64,000 nt of DNA. Origin: Candidatus Parabeggiatoa sp. nov. 2 (GTDB lineage Bacteria > Pseudomonadota > Gammaproteobacteria > Beggiatoales > Beggiatoaceae). Where the stretch lies: positions 1 to 64,000 of the forward strand of contig NBMI01000061.1 of NCBI GenBank assembly GCA_002085445.1, in the 5' to 3' direction. The stretch's first letter is position 1. Each line of letters opens with the position of its first letter. The notes under the pieces were generated by a model that was not told the origin of the DNA, did no database searches, and saw only the letters and a list, made by a program, of their open reading frames with translations. Below are positions 8,430 to 17,893 of this stretch, piece after piece. The position numbers and the translations under genes are program-made.

Positions 8430-11195
8430 CTACTTATTCGATTCCAGAAACGTTGCCAATTGTTTATCGGATTGACCAATATGAAGAATCAGCCAATCGA
8501 CAAGCGTTCGTTGAATTTTTAGGGCTAAATATAAGTGTTCTTCCGGATGGCTATGAGACTCTTTTTTGAATTCATTGAGGTTTTCAATGAATTTCGCATG
8601 TTGTGCTTTATGGATCGCATAGTGAGGATAATCACATTGCTTCATATAGCCTTCTTCAGTCTCAAAATGGGTGATGACATAATTTTCTAAGAAGGCAATG
8701 GTTTCAGCAACAACCTCAGATTGACCAGTACCTATCGATGTTATCAACTCTCTCGTTTTGATAAATAACTGCTGGTGTTGCTCATCAATGGTAGAATGAT
8801 TGACCGATAAATCGGGTGTCCATTCTAACCGGTAAAGTGCAACAAACTGTCTTGTCACTTCAGTCGGGATAGCGGCGGTAAAACGGACATGTAAATGCTT
8901 TTCATCAACCTCTTTACTTAACACCTTGGCATAAATGTCTTCGCTGGCCGCCGATTGACCGGGTATAAGGAGGTTGATCTTCAGATTGTTCAAGGGTTCA
9001 GGCATCAAACTTTTTTCCACCTCGCAGTGAATTAAAGCACTCTTAGCCGAGAGTTTGAGCATATAGCCACTCAACAACTGATCACTCAGATGTTTGCCTT
9101 CAAGCACGGCGCATTGGAGTGGGATTTTATCCTCCAATAGGAGAAAAGCTTCTTTTTCTTTAGGTAAGATAAGGTTATATTTTCCACCAACGCCTGCCAC
9201 TTCATAAATAGTGATCGGCTGTTGAATGCCTTTAGGCTTGACCGTTTTTTCAGACTGGATTTTAACGAGGTCGCCAACCTTGTTTAAGGTGGATTCTGAA
9301 ATGAATATCTGACCACCAACTGTATAAGATTCAATACGATAGGTCAAATTGACTTCATTACCTAACACGCTATACTGGGTGCGTTTTTCGGAACCGATAT
9401 TGCCCACAACAACTTCGCCCGTATTGATACCGATACCCATTTCCAAGGAAGCAAAGCCCAGTGCTTGAAGTTGCTCATTGACTTTATTCATCGCCAACTG
9501 CATAGCAACTCCACAAGCAATTGCTCTTTCTGGATCATCATCTCTGGCTACCGGGGCACCAAACAGGACTAAAATGCCATCGCCCATAAATTTATCAATC
9601 GTTCCTTGATATTGGCTAATTACCTCTGTCATTTCTTCCAGATAGAGATTAATGATTTTAATCACTTGTTCCGGCGGTAAACGATGAGATTGCGCGGTGA
9701 ATCCTCTGAGATCGGAGGTTAATATAGTAATCTCTCGCCGTTCACCGCCGAGAGATAAACCTGATTTGGTATCCAGTAAGGTATCGACAACTTCATCAGT
9801 CAAATAACGCCCAAATACTTTGCGAATCAACTCATTTTTTCGTTTCAATTGCGCGGTGCGTTCAGAGACTTTGTGTTCCAGATGCTCAAAGAGTTCTTTC
9901 AACTGCATTGCCATCCATTTAAACGACTGGGCAAGCACCCCGATTTCATCAGAACGCGTAGTGGGTAATTCCTGTTCCCATTCACCATTGGAAAGTCTCA
10001 CAGCGGCATTTTTGAGAGAGACGATAGGTTTTATCACCCATCTGGCGGTAAAAACGCCTACTATCGTGGCGGCCAATAAAGTGACCATAAACAGGACAAA
10101 CATTAGGCGTATATTGGCATTGATATGTTCCATAAAATCGCTTTGGGGTATGACTACAACAATTAACCAATCAATGCCCCGCTCATCTTGGAATGGTTTG
10201 ACTTGTAAAAATTGCCGCTGCCTCTCAAGCTCAAATTCCAGTTGTTCACTTTTTGTAATATTATTCAGTTCGCCAAAGCGATCCAGCAAATACCGTGCGG
10301 CTTTACGAATCAAGGGCATTTTACTCTCATAAGCACAGAGCCGTAGCACTTCTTCGGGGTTTTTAGGATTGATAAGGTAGGGTTTTTCTTGCATTGAAGA
10401 GGCCACTATTAAGCCAGAATGCTCCATAATAAACGTCTCCCCTGTCTGACCAATTTTTAAAGTGGACAAAAACTCGCTGATTTGTGAGAGAAAAATATCC
10501 GTTCCCAAAACACCTCGAAAAGTGCCCGTGTCATCGTAGTAAGGTTGATTAGCGGAGACTGTTTGAGTCACTGCCGTTGTCAGATTTTTTTCATCAATTA
10601 AAGAATAAATCTCACTCCAAATGGGTTTTTTGGCGGCTTTGGTGGAGATATACCAAGGCCGCTGGCGCGGATCATAATTTTTGATGTTGAGGATTAATTT
10701 CTGTCGTCCGCCCTTATTATCAGCCAAATGTTTAGTTTTTTCGGTATAAAGATAAAACTTATCGGCCTTTTTTTCACCAATAGCAGCACTATGAACTTCA
10801 CTGCGTTCAACCCCAATGTATTGTCCTTGTTCGCCGGCAAACGAAATGTAACTCACATTATCAAGTTGTTGTAGTTGTTGCCAAAAATGGCGTTGTACGG
10901 CAATAGGCTCTGTTATATCCAAAAGGCTAAGAGTCAGGGCATCGACATTCATTTGATTGACAAAATGCGCGGTGTCTAAATGAGTTAGCAAATGTTGTTC
11001 AATGCGGGCCGTGATCTCGTCGCGTAGTTCACTCGTCACTGCGTTGACCGACTTTTGTCCACTGCCAAATGAGAAATAGCCCATGAGTCCTACCACGACA
11101 AGGAGTTGGAGGATAAACGGTACAATGAGGACGACTCTGAGGGGAAATCGCCCAGAGATTTTAGAAAACCAACGGGTTAAATAAGTTTTTGACAT
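8430..11195 (-). CDS. Cache-HAMP-class III nucleotide cyclase-hemerythrin receptor
   Basis: 921-residue inner-membrane receptor. Order: TM1 (about 20-42), periplasmic double-Cache-like sensor (50-355; RPWYISTK and GVLGTDIFLSQI are Cache-like), TM2 (362-384), HAMP (380-435), coiled coil, cyclase (480-620), a PilZ-like beta segment (about 695-790, weak call), C-terminal hemerythrin (791-921). The cyclase has both metal aspartates (SDLRGFT, D495; MGDG, D539) and GIGINTGEVVVGNIGS. Lys535 and Thr606 at the purine-recognition positions favour adenylate cyclase. The hemerythrin keeps all seven di-iron ligands: H807, H843, E847, H862, H866, H905, D910. It probably makes cAMP in response to a periplasmic ligand and to O2 or redox. 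No operon partner. Confidence 0.88.
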   Translation of the reverse strand: MSKTYLTRWFSKISGRFPLRVVLIVPFILQLLVVVGLMGYFSFGSGQKSVNAVTSELRDEITARIEQHLLTHLDTAHFVNQMNVDALTLSLLDITEPIAVQRHFWQQLQQLDNVSYISFAGEQGQYIGVERSEVHSAAIGEKKADKFYLYTEKTKHLADNKGGRQKLILNIKNYDPRQRPWYISTKAAKKPIWSEIYSLIDEKNLTTAVTQTVSANQPYYDDTGTFRGVLGTDIFLSQISEFLSTLKIGQTGETFIMEHSGLIVASSMQEKPYLINPKNPEEVLRLCAYESKMPLIRKAARYLLDRFGELNNITKSEQLEFELERQRQFLQVKPFQDERGIDWLIVVVIPQSDFMEHINANIRLMFVLFMVTLLAATIVGVFTARWVIKPIVSLKNAAVRLSNGEWEQELPTTRSDEIGVLAQSFKWMAMQLKELFEHLEHKVSERTAQLKRKNELIRKVFGRYLTDEVVDTLLDTKSGLSLGGERREITILTSDLRGFTAQSHRLPPEQVIKIINLYLEEMTEVISQYQGTIDKFMGDGILVLFGAPVARDDDPERAIACGVAMQLAMNKVNEQLQALGFASLEMGIGINTGEVVVGNIGSEKRTQYSVLGNEVNLTYRIESYTVGGQIFISESTLNKVGDLVKIQSEKTVKPKGIQQPITIYEVAGVGGKYNLILPKEKEAFLLLEDKIPLQCAVLEGKHLSDQLLSGYMLKLSAKSALIHCEVEKSLMPEPLNNLKINLLIPGQSAASEDIYAKVLSKEVDEKHLHVRFTAAIPTEVTRQFVALYRLEWTPDLSVNHSTIDEQHQQLFIKTRELITSIGTGQSEVVAETIAFLENYVITHFETEEGYMKQCDYPHYAIHKAQHAKFIENLNEFKKESHSHPEEHLYLALKIQRTLVDWLILHIGQSDKQLATFLESNK

Positions 11196-11221
11196 AGTTC
11201 AGATTAGATGGTTAGTTTAAA

Positions 11222-11520
11222 AAATCTCGCAATGTCGCCCCGTTGGGGCTTTATTAATGTCGCCCCGTTGGGGCTAATCATTAATCATTAATCATTAATC
11301 ATTAATCATTAATCATTAATCATTAATACGCACCAAAGGGGCTTGCCTGGGGCGGTGCCCCTGGCTTTATTAATGTCGCCCCGTTGGGGCTAATCATTAA
11401 TCATTAATCATTAATCATTAATCATTAATCATTAATCATTAATGTCGCCCCGTTGGTGCTGGCTAACTTTCAAAAAATCCGATGTCTTTAAGACATCGGA
11501 TTTTTGGCCTGGGGCAACGC
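11222..11520. repeat. GCCCC repeats with TAATCAT heptamer arrays
   Basis: GTCGCCCCGTTGGGGCT dyads alternate with two arrays of seven perfect TAATCAT units (11275-11323 and 11391-11439). The region separates the cyclase gene from the CHAT gene. Confidence 0.85.
11472..11507. terminator. Bidirectional hairpin terminator
   Basis: AAAAATCCGATGTCT (11473-11487) pairs perfectly with AGACATCGGATTTTT (11491-11505). It has A and T runs on both sides and lies 27 bases beyond the stop of the CHAT gene. It belongs to a dispersed ATCCGAT-hairpin family. Confidence 0.75.
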
Positions 11521-11533
11521 CCCTTACGTTATT

Positions 11534-13849
11534 TTACAGCCAGTTTCCAATTAACAAAAACGGTGCCCAATAGGCCGGATGGCGAAATTTACGTTGCGCT
11601 GCCAGTTTTTTCTGGGCATTTTGGAGTGCTTGTGCCTTGGACAGGGCTGGGTTTTTGAGTTGTCGGTAAAATTCGGCTATCAATTGCGAAGTGGCTTCAT
11701 CGTCCACAAACCATAAACTGGCTAACGCGCTTCTTGCCCCGGCTTTAATCGCCACGCCAGCCAGCCCCAAAGCGGCGCGTTCATCGCCTACCGCAGTTTG
11801 GCAAGCACTTAACGTGAGTAATTCGACTTTCTCTTTTCTTGACTTACTGAGTTGAAATAAATCTTCCAGATGATCCATCGTCAGTTTGTCATCATAAGTG
11901 AGCAAAAAGCTTTGCTTATGATTGCGATCAAATTGCCCGTGTGAGGAAATGTGGATAATTTCATAAGGGGTAGTTTGCAAAGCGTAGTTGACACTGTTCA
12001 GTGAAAAGGCCTGATCAAGCAATACGGTACTGTTGGAAAAAATACTGTCTATCGTATTGATTTCTTGGATAACACTGGGCAATGGTGGAAATCCTTGCAC
12101 TGCCTCAGATAAACCATTAAGCAAAATGCTCACATTCTTTCTTGGCAAACGCCGAGGCTCAGTGAGCGTTAAACCGGGCGTGATGGCAAGCGCAAAATGG
12201 TGGAATAAAAACCGCTTTTCCTTGGCATCATATAGGGCCGCCATCGGTATTGTTCGTAGGGGGCCGTCCGGTACAATCACTAATGTGTTGATATGGTGTG
12301 CTGCGAGTTTTGCCTTAATCGGCGCGATTAACCATTGGTAAAGTTGTTTGGCTTGGTTAATAAAACTGCCCTTCACGGTGCGTTGTAAATTTCGACGAAA
12401 TTCTAGCACCGTTTGCCCTAGCGTGTCATAGTCCACCGGTATCACGGTTTGATGGATACCATCGGGTAAGCTAAGCAATAACTCGGTGCGATCCGGTAGT
12501 AAAATGGGATAAAGGGCGGCCGTGTGTTTTTGTTGCGCCAGATGTTCATCCAATGTGGTGATCGAGGTTTGGGCTAACACACACTCATCTTGGAAGTAAT
12601 CCTGCAATTCTGCCGTTTTCAGTTGTTCTATAACATTTCTGGCTTGAGCCAACCGTTTGGCTTTTTGTGATGATGATAAAGCTGCGGCCGCTTGTTGTAG
12701 CAGGACATCGGCAAAGCCATAATAAATAGGGCGTATGCGCTCATAAAACATTTCTCTCGCGTTGCGCTGGCCGGTCGTTAATTCGGTGCGAATAGGTTGT
12801 AAATAGGCGAGTGTCTGTTGATAGGCCGCCAAGGCGCCCTCCAAATTGCCTTGTGCTTGCCAAAGACGCGCTTGTTGCCATTTCCAGAGATATAACAGAT
12901 CGGGAATTTTTTGAGCAAAGAATAGGGCTTCACGAGTCAGTCGCATGGCTTCAGGATAACGCCGCTCACGTTCATAGAGTTGCCCCAACAGCCCTTTGGC
13001 ATAAGACATCAATCGCGTGTTTTGGAATTGCTTGGCAAGTTGTAAAACTTGCCTGAAAATCAAATCCTCCCCGGCCCTCCTTTGCGAAATGGGGGCGTAG
13101 GGAGGATTTATCCGCAGTGCGAGTTGTCCCAAGCCAAGTAGGTAAAATGCTTTGTCGTAACTATCGGGCAGTTGAGATACGAGTGACAACGCTTTTTCTA
13201 GCAATGCGGTGCTGTTTTCCAAATTGTTCAGTTTGAGGTGAACTTGCGCGAGATTGTTTAACGTTTGGATTTGTAGCGCGGTATCGTCAAGTCGTTCGGC
13301 TATTTCGGCCACTTCTTGGTAAGTTTGCAGCGCCTCGGTATAATTTTGATTGACACTATCGACATTACCAAGATTATTTAATAAATGCGCTAAAATATGA
13401 TGGTTATCCAAGGTACGCGCTAAAGCCAGATGTTTTTCAAGGTATGCTTTTGCCGCGTCTGGTTGCTGCATAGCGAGCAAAATATCGCCTAAATAGCTAT
13501 GCACTAGGACTTGCTGTGCGGCTATGCCGCTGCTTTCTGCAAAAAATAGCGCTTGTTGGAGAATATCGTAGGCAACGCGGTAATGGCCTACTTTTTGGTA
13601 AGCCGCCGCTAGGCGAATCAGTAGGTTAAAGTGCTGACGGCTACCCGGTTGAGTCTCATTCAGGGCGGCTTTCCATTGATTAATGGCTTGTGCAAAGTCA
13701 CCGCGTTGGTAAAAGTCTTCACCTTGTCGCAAGAAGTCGGTGGCGTGAGTGGCTGCCACCTCGTTTGAAAAAAATATCACACTGCAGAGGAGTGATGTGA
13801 GGACTAATCTGAACGTCAGTGGGCTGAAAAAAATTTTTAGTGGAAACAT
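11534..13849 (-). CDS. Exported TPR-CHAT protein (caspase-like peptidase)
   Basis: 771 residues. A signal peptide (about 1-35, ending VAATHA) predicts export. Residues about 36-400 are tandem TPR helices (for example QGNLEGALAAYQQTLAYL). The C-terminal third is a CHAT domain of the caspase/separase clan, with catalytic His in HISSHGQF (H637) and Cys in LSACQTA (C683), and the usual ends ASLWFVDDEAT and HPAYWAPFLLIG. CHAT proteins cleave target proteins after activation through their repeats. The frame extends to 13900, but those residues are translated AAAAATG heptamers, so I start at 13849; no clear ribosome site is seen. It stands alone, so its substrate is unknown. Confidence 0.87.
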   Translation of the reverse strand: MFPLKIFFSPLTFRLVLTSLLCSVIFFSNEVAATHATDFLRQGEDFYQRGDFAQAINQWKAALNETQPGSRQHFNLLIRLAAAYQKVGHYRVAYDILQQALFFAESSGIAAQQVLVHSYLGDILLAMQQPDAAKAYLEKHLALARTLDNHHILAHLLNNLGNVDSVNQNYTEALQTYQEVAEIAERLDDTALQIQTLNNLAQVHLKLNNLENSTALLEKALSLVSQLPDSYDKAFYLLGLGQLALRINPPYAPISQRRAGEDLIFRQVLQLAKQFQNTRLMSYAKGLLGQLYERERRYPEAMRLTREALFFAQKIPDLLYLWKWQQARLWQAQGNLEGALAAYQQTLAYLQPIRTELTTGQRNAREMFYERIRPIYYGFADVLLQQAAAALSSSQKAKRLAQARNVIEQLKTAELQDYFQDECVLAQTSITTLDEHLAQQKHTAALYPILLPDRTELLLSLPDGIHQTVIPVDYDTLGQTVLEFRRNLQRTVKGSFINQAKQLYQWLIAPIKAKLAAHHINTLVIVPDGPLRTIPMAALYDAKEKRFLFHHFALAITPGLTLTEPRRLPRKNVSILLNGLSEAVQGFPPLPSVIQEINTIDSIFSNSTVLLDQAFSLNSVNYALQTTPYEIIHISSHGQFDRNHKQSFLLTYDDKLTMDHLEDLFQLSKSRKEKVELLTLSACQTAVGDERAALGLAGVAIKAGARSALASLWFVDDEATSQLIAEFYRQLKNPALSKAQALQNAQKKLAAQRKFRHPAYWAPFLLIGNWL

Positions 13850-14191
13850 ATCGGAAATGAAAAATGAAAAGTGAAAAATGAAAAATGAATTATTCAACAC
13901 AGAGACACAGAGCTACACAGAGTTTCACAGAGATTTTCGTTAGCTTGATGAGTCTGTGTGACTGAAGTGGTACTCTGTAAACTGAAGTGTTAAAAAATAA
14001 TGACTTTTACAAACTGATAGGTGGTAAGCGCACAACCGTTTTCAAGTTGATAGGTATTCAAATTTATGCTAAATTTTTATTATACATGTCACGCACACTT
14101 GTTTAGGTTAAACTTTGGAGGTTTGTGGGACAAATATTATTGATTTGACGACTATCGTTAATAGTTTCAAACATTGTGAAAGGAAACAGTT
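13850..14191. other. Divergent intergenic region with CACAGAG inverted repeat
   Basis: AAAAATG heptamers (about 13858-13890) are followed by a diverged copy (13894-13993) of the CACAGAG element seen at 8303-8402. The last 190 bases before the DUF928 start show no further repeat and may hold its promoter. Confidence 0.6.
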
Positions 14192-15137
14192 ATGAATAAT
14201 ATCAACTCCGTATCATTCCGTCTAGCCGCCGGGCTTGCCTTTGGTATTTCAATGGTGGGTTTTGGCGGGTGCCAACATTCACCCCCAAGTTCCCAGAACC
14301 CCGAACCGTCTCAGGCGGCAGAAATCAAACCGGCACCGACGGTGGCGGCTGCCGCCGAAATCAAACCGCCACCAAGCCGGGTAGCGGTAAGCGATATCAA
14401 CCGCCGAAATCAAACCGCCACCAAGCCGGGTAGCGGTAAGCGATATCAAATACCAATCAACCGGGCAAGGTGAAATCACCCGCGAGTTCAAGTCTAATGT
14501 GCGTGGTTTGCGTGGGCTGCGTGGTTTGCGTGGTTTGCGTGGGCTGCGTGGTTTGCGTGGTTTGCGTGGTGCCTGTCAGCAAGTAAAAGATGATTTTGCT
14601 TTGCGTTTGTTAGTGCCTAAACAGACTGGCAAAACTCTTGATGCTCAACCGACGTTGTATTGGTGGGTTTCTCAGCCCTTGTCAGAGGCTGAGTTTACTT
14701 TTATCTTGGATAAAGTGCCTGACACCAATAATTTTGAATTTTCCGATCCGCTTATTGAGAAGACGCTTAAAATGTCGGTTTCCGCTGGTATTCAAGCTTT
14801 GCCTCTTTCACAAGTAGAACCCGATTTCCGTTTGGAAAAGGGTGTTGAGTATCAATGGACTTTGTCGATCGCTTGTCATCCTGATTACCCTAGCTTAGAT
14901 ATTAAGGCGACGGGCACCATTATGCGTGTTGATTCTTCTGCCCAGTTGTCTGCGGCGACAGAGTACACTGTCGAAGAGGATTTACCGTTCGTTTATGCTC
15001 AACAGGGTATTTGGTACAACGCGTTGGATTCCTTGTCTGAGCAAATTCGGAAGTCTCCAAGTCAAAAGCTACGCCAAGCTCGTGTTAGTTTGCTTGAGCA
15101 AGTCGGGTTGCAGAAAGTGGCAGACTACGGTAAATAA
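14192..15137 (+). pseudogene. DUF928 lipoprotein gene, frameshifted by a 49-bp tandem duplication
   Basis: The 5' frame (14192-14473) encodes a lipoprotein-like signal ending GFGGC and a Pro/Ala-rich linker. The 3' frame (through 15137) encodes seven RGL triplets and a DUF928 domain (DFALRLLVPK..., PTLYWWVSQPL, EYQWTLSIACHPD). The two frames are offset because 14352-14400 and 14401-14449 are a perfect 49-base tandem repeat. Deleting one copy gives VSDI followed by KYQSTGQGEITREFKSNV and runs in frame into RGLRGL. So the gene is one mutation from intact. It may be phase-variable, newly broken, or an assembly artefact. DUF928 proteins often accompany CHAT-TPR proteins in Beggiatoa and cyanobacteria; function unknown. 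Confidence 0.88.
14352..14449 (+). repeat. Perfect 49-bp tandem duplication
   Basis: Two identical copies, 14352-14400 and 14401-14449. Since 49 is not a multiple of three, the second copy shifts the reading frame of the DUF928 gene. Confidence 0.97.
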
Positions 15138-15834
15138 CTAACTACAAGGATTTGTTATAAAGCAACTACAAGGATTCGTTATAAAGCAACTACAAGGATT
15201 CGTTATAATAACGGATTAAAAGCAATAACTACAAGGATTCGTTATAAAAAAGGATTAAAAGCAACTACAAGGATTCGTTATAAGAAAGGATTAAAAGCAA
15301 TAACTACAAGGATTCGTTATAATAACGGATTTAAAAGCAACTACAAGGATTCGTTATAATAACGGATTTAAAAGCAACTACAAGGATTCGTTATAATAAC
15401 GGATTAAGCAACTACAAGGATTCGTTATAATAACGGATTTAAAAGCAACTACAAGGATTCGTTATAATAACGGATTCAACTACAAGGATTCGTTATAAAA
15501 AAGGATTTAAAAGCAACTACAAGGATTTCATATAAACAAGGATGACAAATTGTTGGCGATGAAATTAATCCTTTCATAAGCAAATAATCCTTGTAGTTAT
15601 TGTTTTACCAAATGATAACTCTGTCAAAACCGCGGCTGACAACTAACTTGTAGGCGATGAAATTAATCCTTTCATAAGCAACTAATCGGCCTGTCGTTAT
15701 GGTTTTTTAATCCGTTATTATAACGAATCCTTGTAGTTATTGTTATTATAACGAATCCTTGTAGTTGCTTTTAAACGAATCCCTGTAGTTGTTGCTTTTA
15801 AATCCTTTCTTATAACGAATCCCTGTAGTTGCTT
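15138..15834. repeat. CTACAAGGATTCGTTATAA arrays in opposite orientation
   Basis: About twelve forward copies of CTACAAGGATTCGTTATAA, most followed by AACGGATTTAAAAGCAA, fill 15141-15540. Reverse-strand copies fill about 15585-15834. The forward array begins 4 bases after the DUF928 stop, and the reverse array runs into the purD stop codon, so the whole space between these convergent genes is repeat. Confidence 0.9.
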
Positions 15835-17115
15835 TTACAAACGCGCCACCGCCCGATGTCCAATATCAGTACGAAAATACACGCCCTCCCAACCAATCGG
15901 CTTAACCAACGCATAAGCTTCAGCTTGGGCTTCACGCACCGTTTCTCCTAATGCACAGGCACACAATACCCGTCCACCCGCCGTCACAATTTGCCCTTCC
16001 TTCTCGGCCGTGCCGGCATGAAAGACTTTACCATCTAACAACGCGGCCTCTGTCAAACCATTGATAACAAAGCCTTTTCCATAAGAACCAGGATAACCGC
16101 CGGCCGCCAACACCACGCCCAAAGCAGTACGCTCATCCCATCTCGCTTCAACTTCATGCAAGCGATTATCCAGCGCTGCCAAACAAAGCTCAACCAAATC
16201 GGAGCGCAACCGTAGCAGAATAGGTTGCGTTTCTGGATCACCAAACCGACAATTATACTCTAATATACTTGGAAGGCCTTGAGCATCAATCATCAATCCA
16301 GCATATAAAAAGCCCGTGTAAGGGTAGCCTTCGGCCGCCATACCACGCACAGTCGGTTCTATGATGTCGGCCATAATTCGCGCATGGACTTCATTTGTAA
16401 CAACGGGGGCCGGTGAATAGGCCCCCATGCCGCCCGTGTTGGGGCCCTTATCGCCCTCGTCGCGGGCCTTATGATCTTGAGAAGTCGCCAACGGGAGAAT
16501 ATGTTCTCCATCTACCAGACAAGTAAAACTGGCCTCTTCGCCTTGTAAAAACGCTTCAATGACAACACGATGCCCGGCGTCGCCAAAAGCATTACCCGCC
16601 AGCATATGTTGCACGGCGGTAATCGCTTCCTCTTCCGTTTGGGCCAAAATCACGCCTTTACCGGCCGCTAAACCATCCGCTTTCACCACAATCGGCGCAC
16701 CAACTTCGCGAATGTAGGCTATCGCCTTTTCTAAGTCAGTAAAATTAGCGTAGGCGGCGGTAGGAATCTGATGACGGGAGAGAAAGTCTTTAGTAAAGGC
16801 TTTAGAGCCTTCCAATTGTGCGGCCGCTTTGCTAGGCCCAAAACAACGTAGGCCAACTTGTTGAAATTCATCAACAATTCCAGAAACCAGCGGCGCTTCT
16901 GGGCCAACGATGGTTAAATCAATCGCATTGTCTTGGGCAAACTTGACGAGGGTAGACACGTTGTCTGCTTTAATTGGAACGTTTTCTAGTTTCGCTTCTT
17001 GTGCCGTGCCAGCGTTGCCGGGAGCCACAAAGACTTTGGTGACTTTGTCTGATTGGGCCGCTTTCCATGCTAAGGCATGTTCACGGCCGCCACTGCCGAT
17101 GATGAGTATTTTCAT
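15835..17115 (-). CDS. purD: Phosphoribosylamine-glycine ligase
   Basis: 426 residues, the usual GARS length. It couples ATP, glycine and 5-phosphoribosylamine to make GAR, the second step of purine synthesis. The N-terminal MKILIIGSGGREHALAW is diagnostic. The ATP-grasp core shows VVKADGLAAGKGVILA, HKARDEGDKGPNTGGMGAYSPAP, GFLYAGLM and EYNCRFGDPETQ. The ATG at 17115 is fixed by this start motif. The TAA stop lies in the adjoining TAAAAGCAACTAC repeat, so the last two residues (RL) touch repeat sequence. Cytoplasmic; stands alone. Confidence 0.97.
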   Translation of the reverse strand: MKILIIGSGGREHALAWKAAQSDKVTKVFVAPGNAGTAQEAKLENVPIKADNVSTLVKFAQDNAIDLTIVGPEAPLVSGIVDEFQQVGLRCFGPSKAAAQLEGSKAFTKDFLSRHQIPTAAYANFTDLEKAIAYIREVGAPIVVKADGLAAGKGVILAQTEEEAITAVQHMLAGNAFGDAGHRVVIEAFLQGEEASFTCLVDGEHILPLATSQDHKARDEGDKGPNTGGMGAYSPAPVVTNEVHARIMADIIEPTVRGMAAEGYPYTGFLYAGLMIDAQGLPSILEYNCRFGDPETQPILLRLRSDLVELCLAALDNRLHEVEARWDERTALGVVLAAGGYPGSYGKGFVINGLTEAALLDGKVFHAGTAEKEGQIVTAGGRVLCACALGETVREAQAEAYALVKPIGWEGVYFRTDIGHRAVARL

Positions 17116-17893
17116 AGTGTTATATATAAGCTAAGTGAAGACACGGTTTGTACTAATGAAAAATGAACAGCAACTACAAGGATTGTATATAAAAAAGGAT
17201 TTAAAGTGTCGGGTTATTGAAGTGCTTACCATGCTAAGGTGTCTTTTTAAAGCGGTTTTTTTTGAGGGCCATGTTATAGAATTTATTCTGTTGATTTGGT
17301 TGAAGGCCCTATCGAAAACAGCAACTACAAGGATTGTATATAAAAAAGGATTTCAAGTGTCGGGTTATTGAAGTGCTTACCAATAAAACCTTCTAAAAGC
17401 ACAAGTGAAACACACCCGAATAAGTTTCCAAAAAATTCAATTCGTTTATCCCCGTAATTCGTTGTACTAATCAACGCATCTCCACATCCATTTCCAAAGC
17501 ATTTGCTAGTGTTTCACACCGATATGAGGTAACACTAATGCCTTTTTCTGGACGATTATTCAGACGATGAAAACTCCCTTGTTCTTCTTGAGTTTCCCAA
17601 ACGTTTATAGTTTGTAGTTTGTAGTTTGTAGTTTGTAGTTTGTAGTTTGTAGTTTGTAGTTTGTAGTAGGCGCTTTAGCGCCTGAAACTATAAAAAGATT
17701 CTAGTATACGGAACCTACTTCAAATCCGTGAAAATGAAATTTTCTTTAATTTTTCATTAGTATATCTAACTAGAAACAAGATTTTTTTCACGGTTTCAGG
17801 CGATAAATCGCCTACTACAAACTACATAATTAAATTATAGACTTAGGTTAAATAAGTCATTTTTCAGTTTTCAGTTTTCATTAGTATATCTAA
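17116..17893. repeat. Repeat-filled intergenic region upstream of purD
   Basis: A direct repeat of 66 bases (17166-17231 and 17317-17382, one mismatch) starts with CAACTACAAGGATTG. There are eight perfect TTTGTAG heptamers (17611-17666) running into AGGCGCTTTAGCGCCT, and two copies of a TATATCTAACTAGAAAC element (about 17762 and 17884). Short frames here are translated repeat. Confidence 0.85.

Noticed and set aside
15138-15834. Possible CRISPR array (regular ~37-base units)
   Set aside because: Spacers are a few bases long or repeat-like, not unique; unit length is uneven, both orientations occur, and no cas gene is present.
17135-17371. 78-codon frame upstream of purD
   Set aside because: Built from the two copies of the 66-base direct repeat; no family match.
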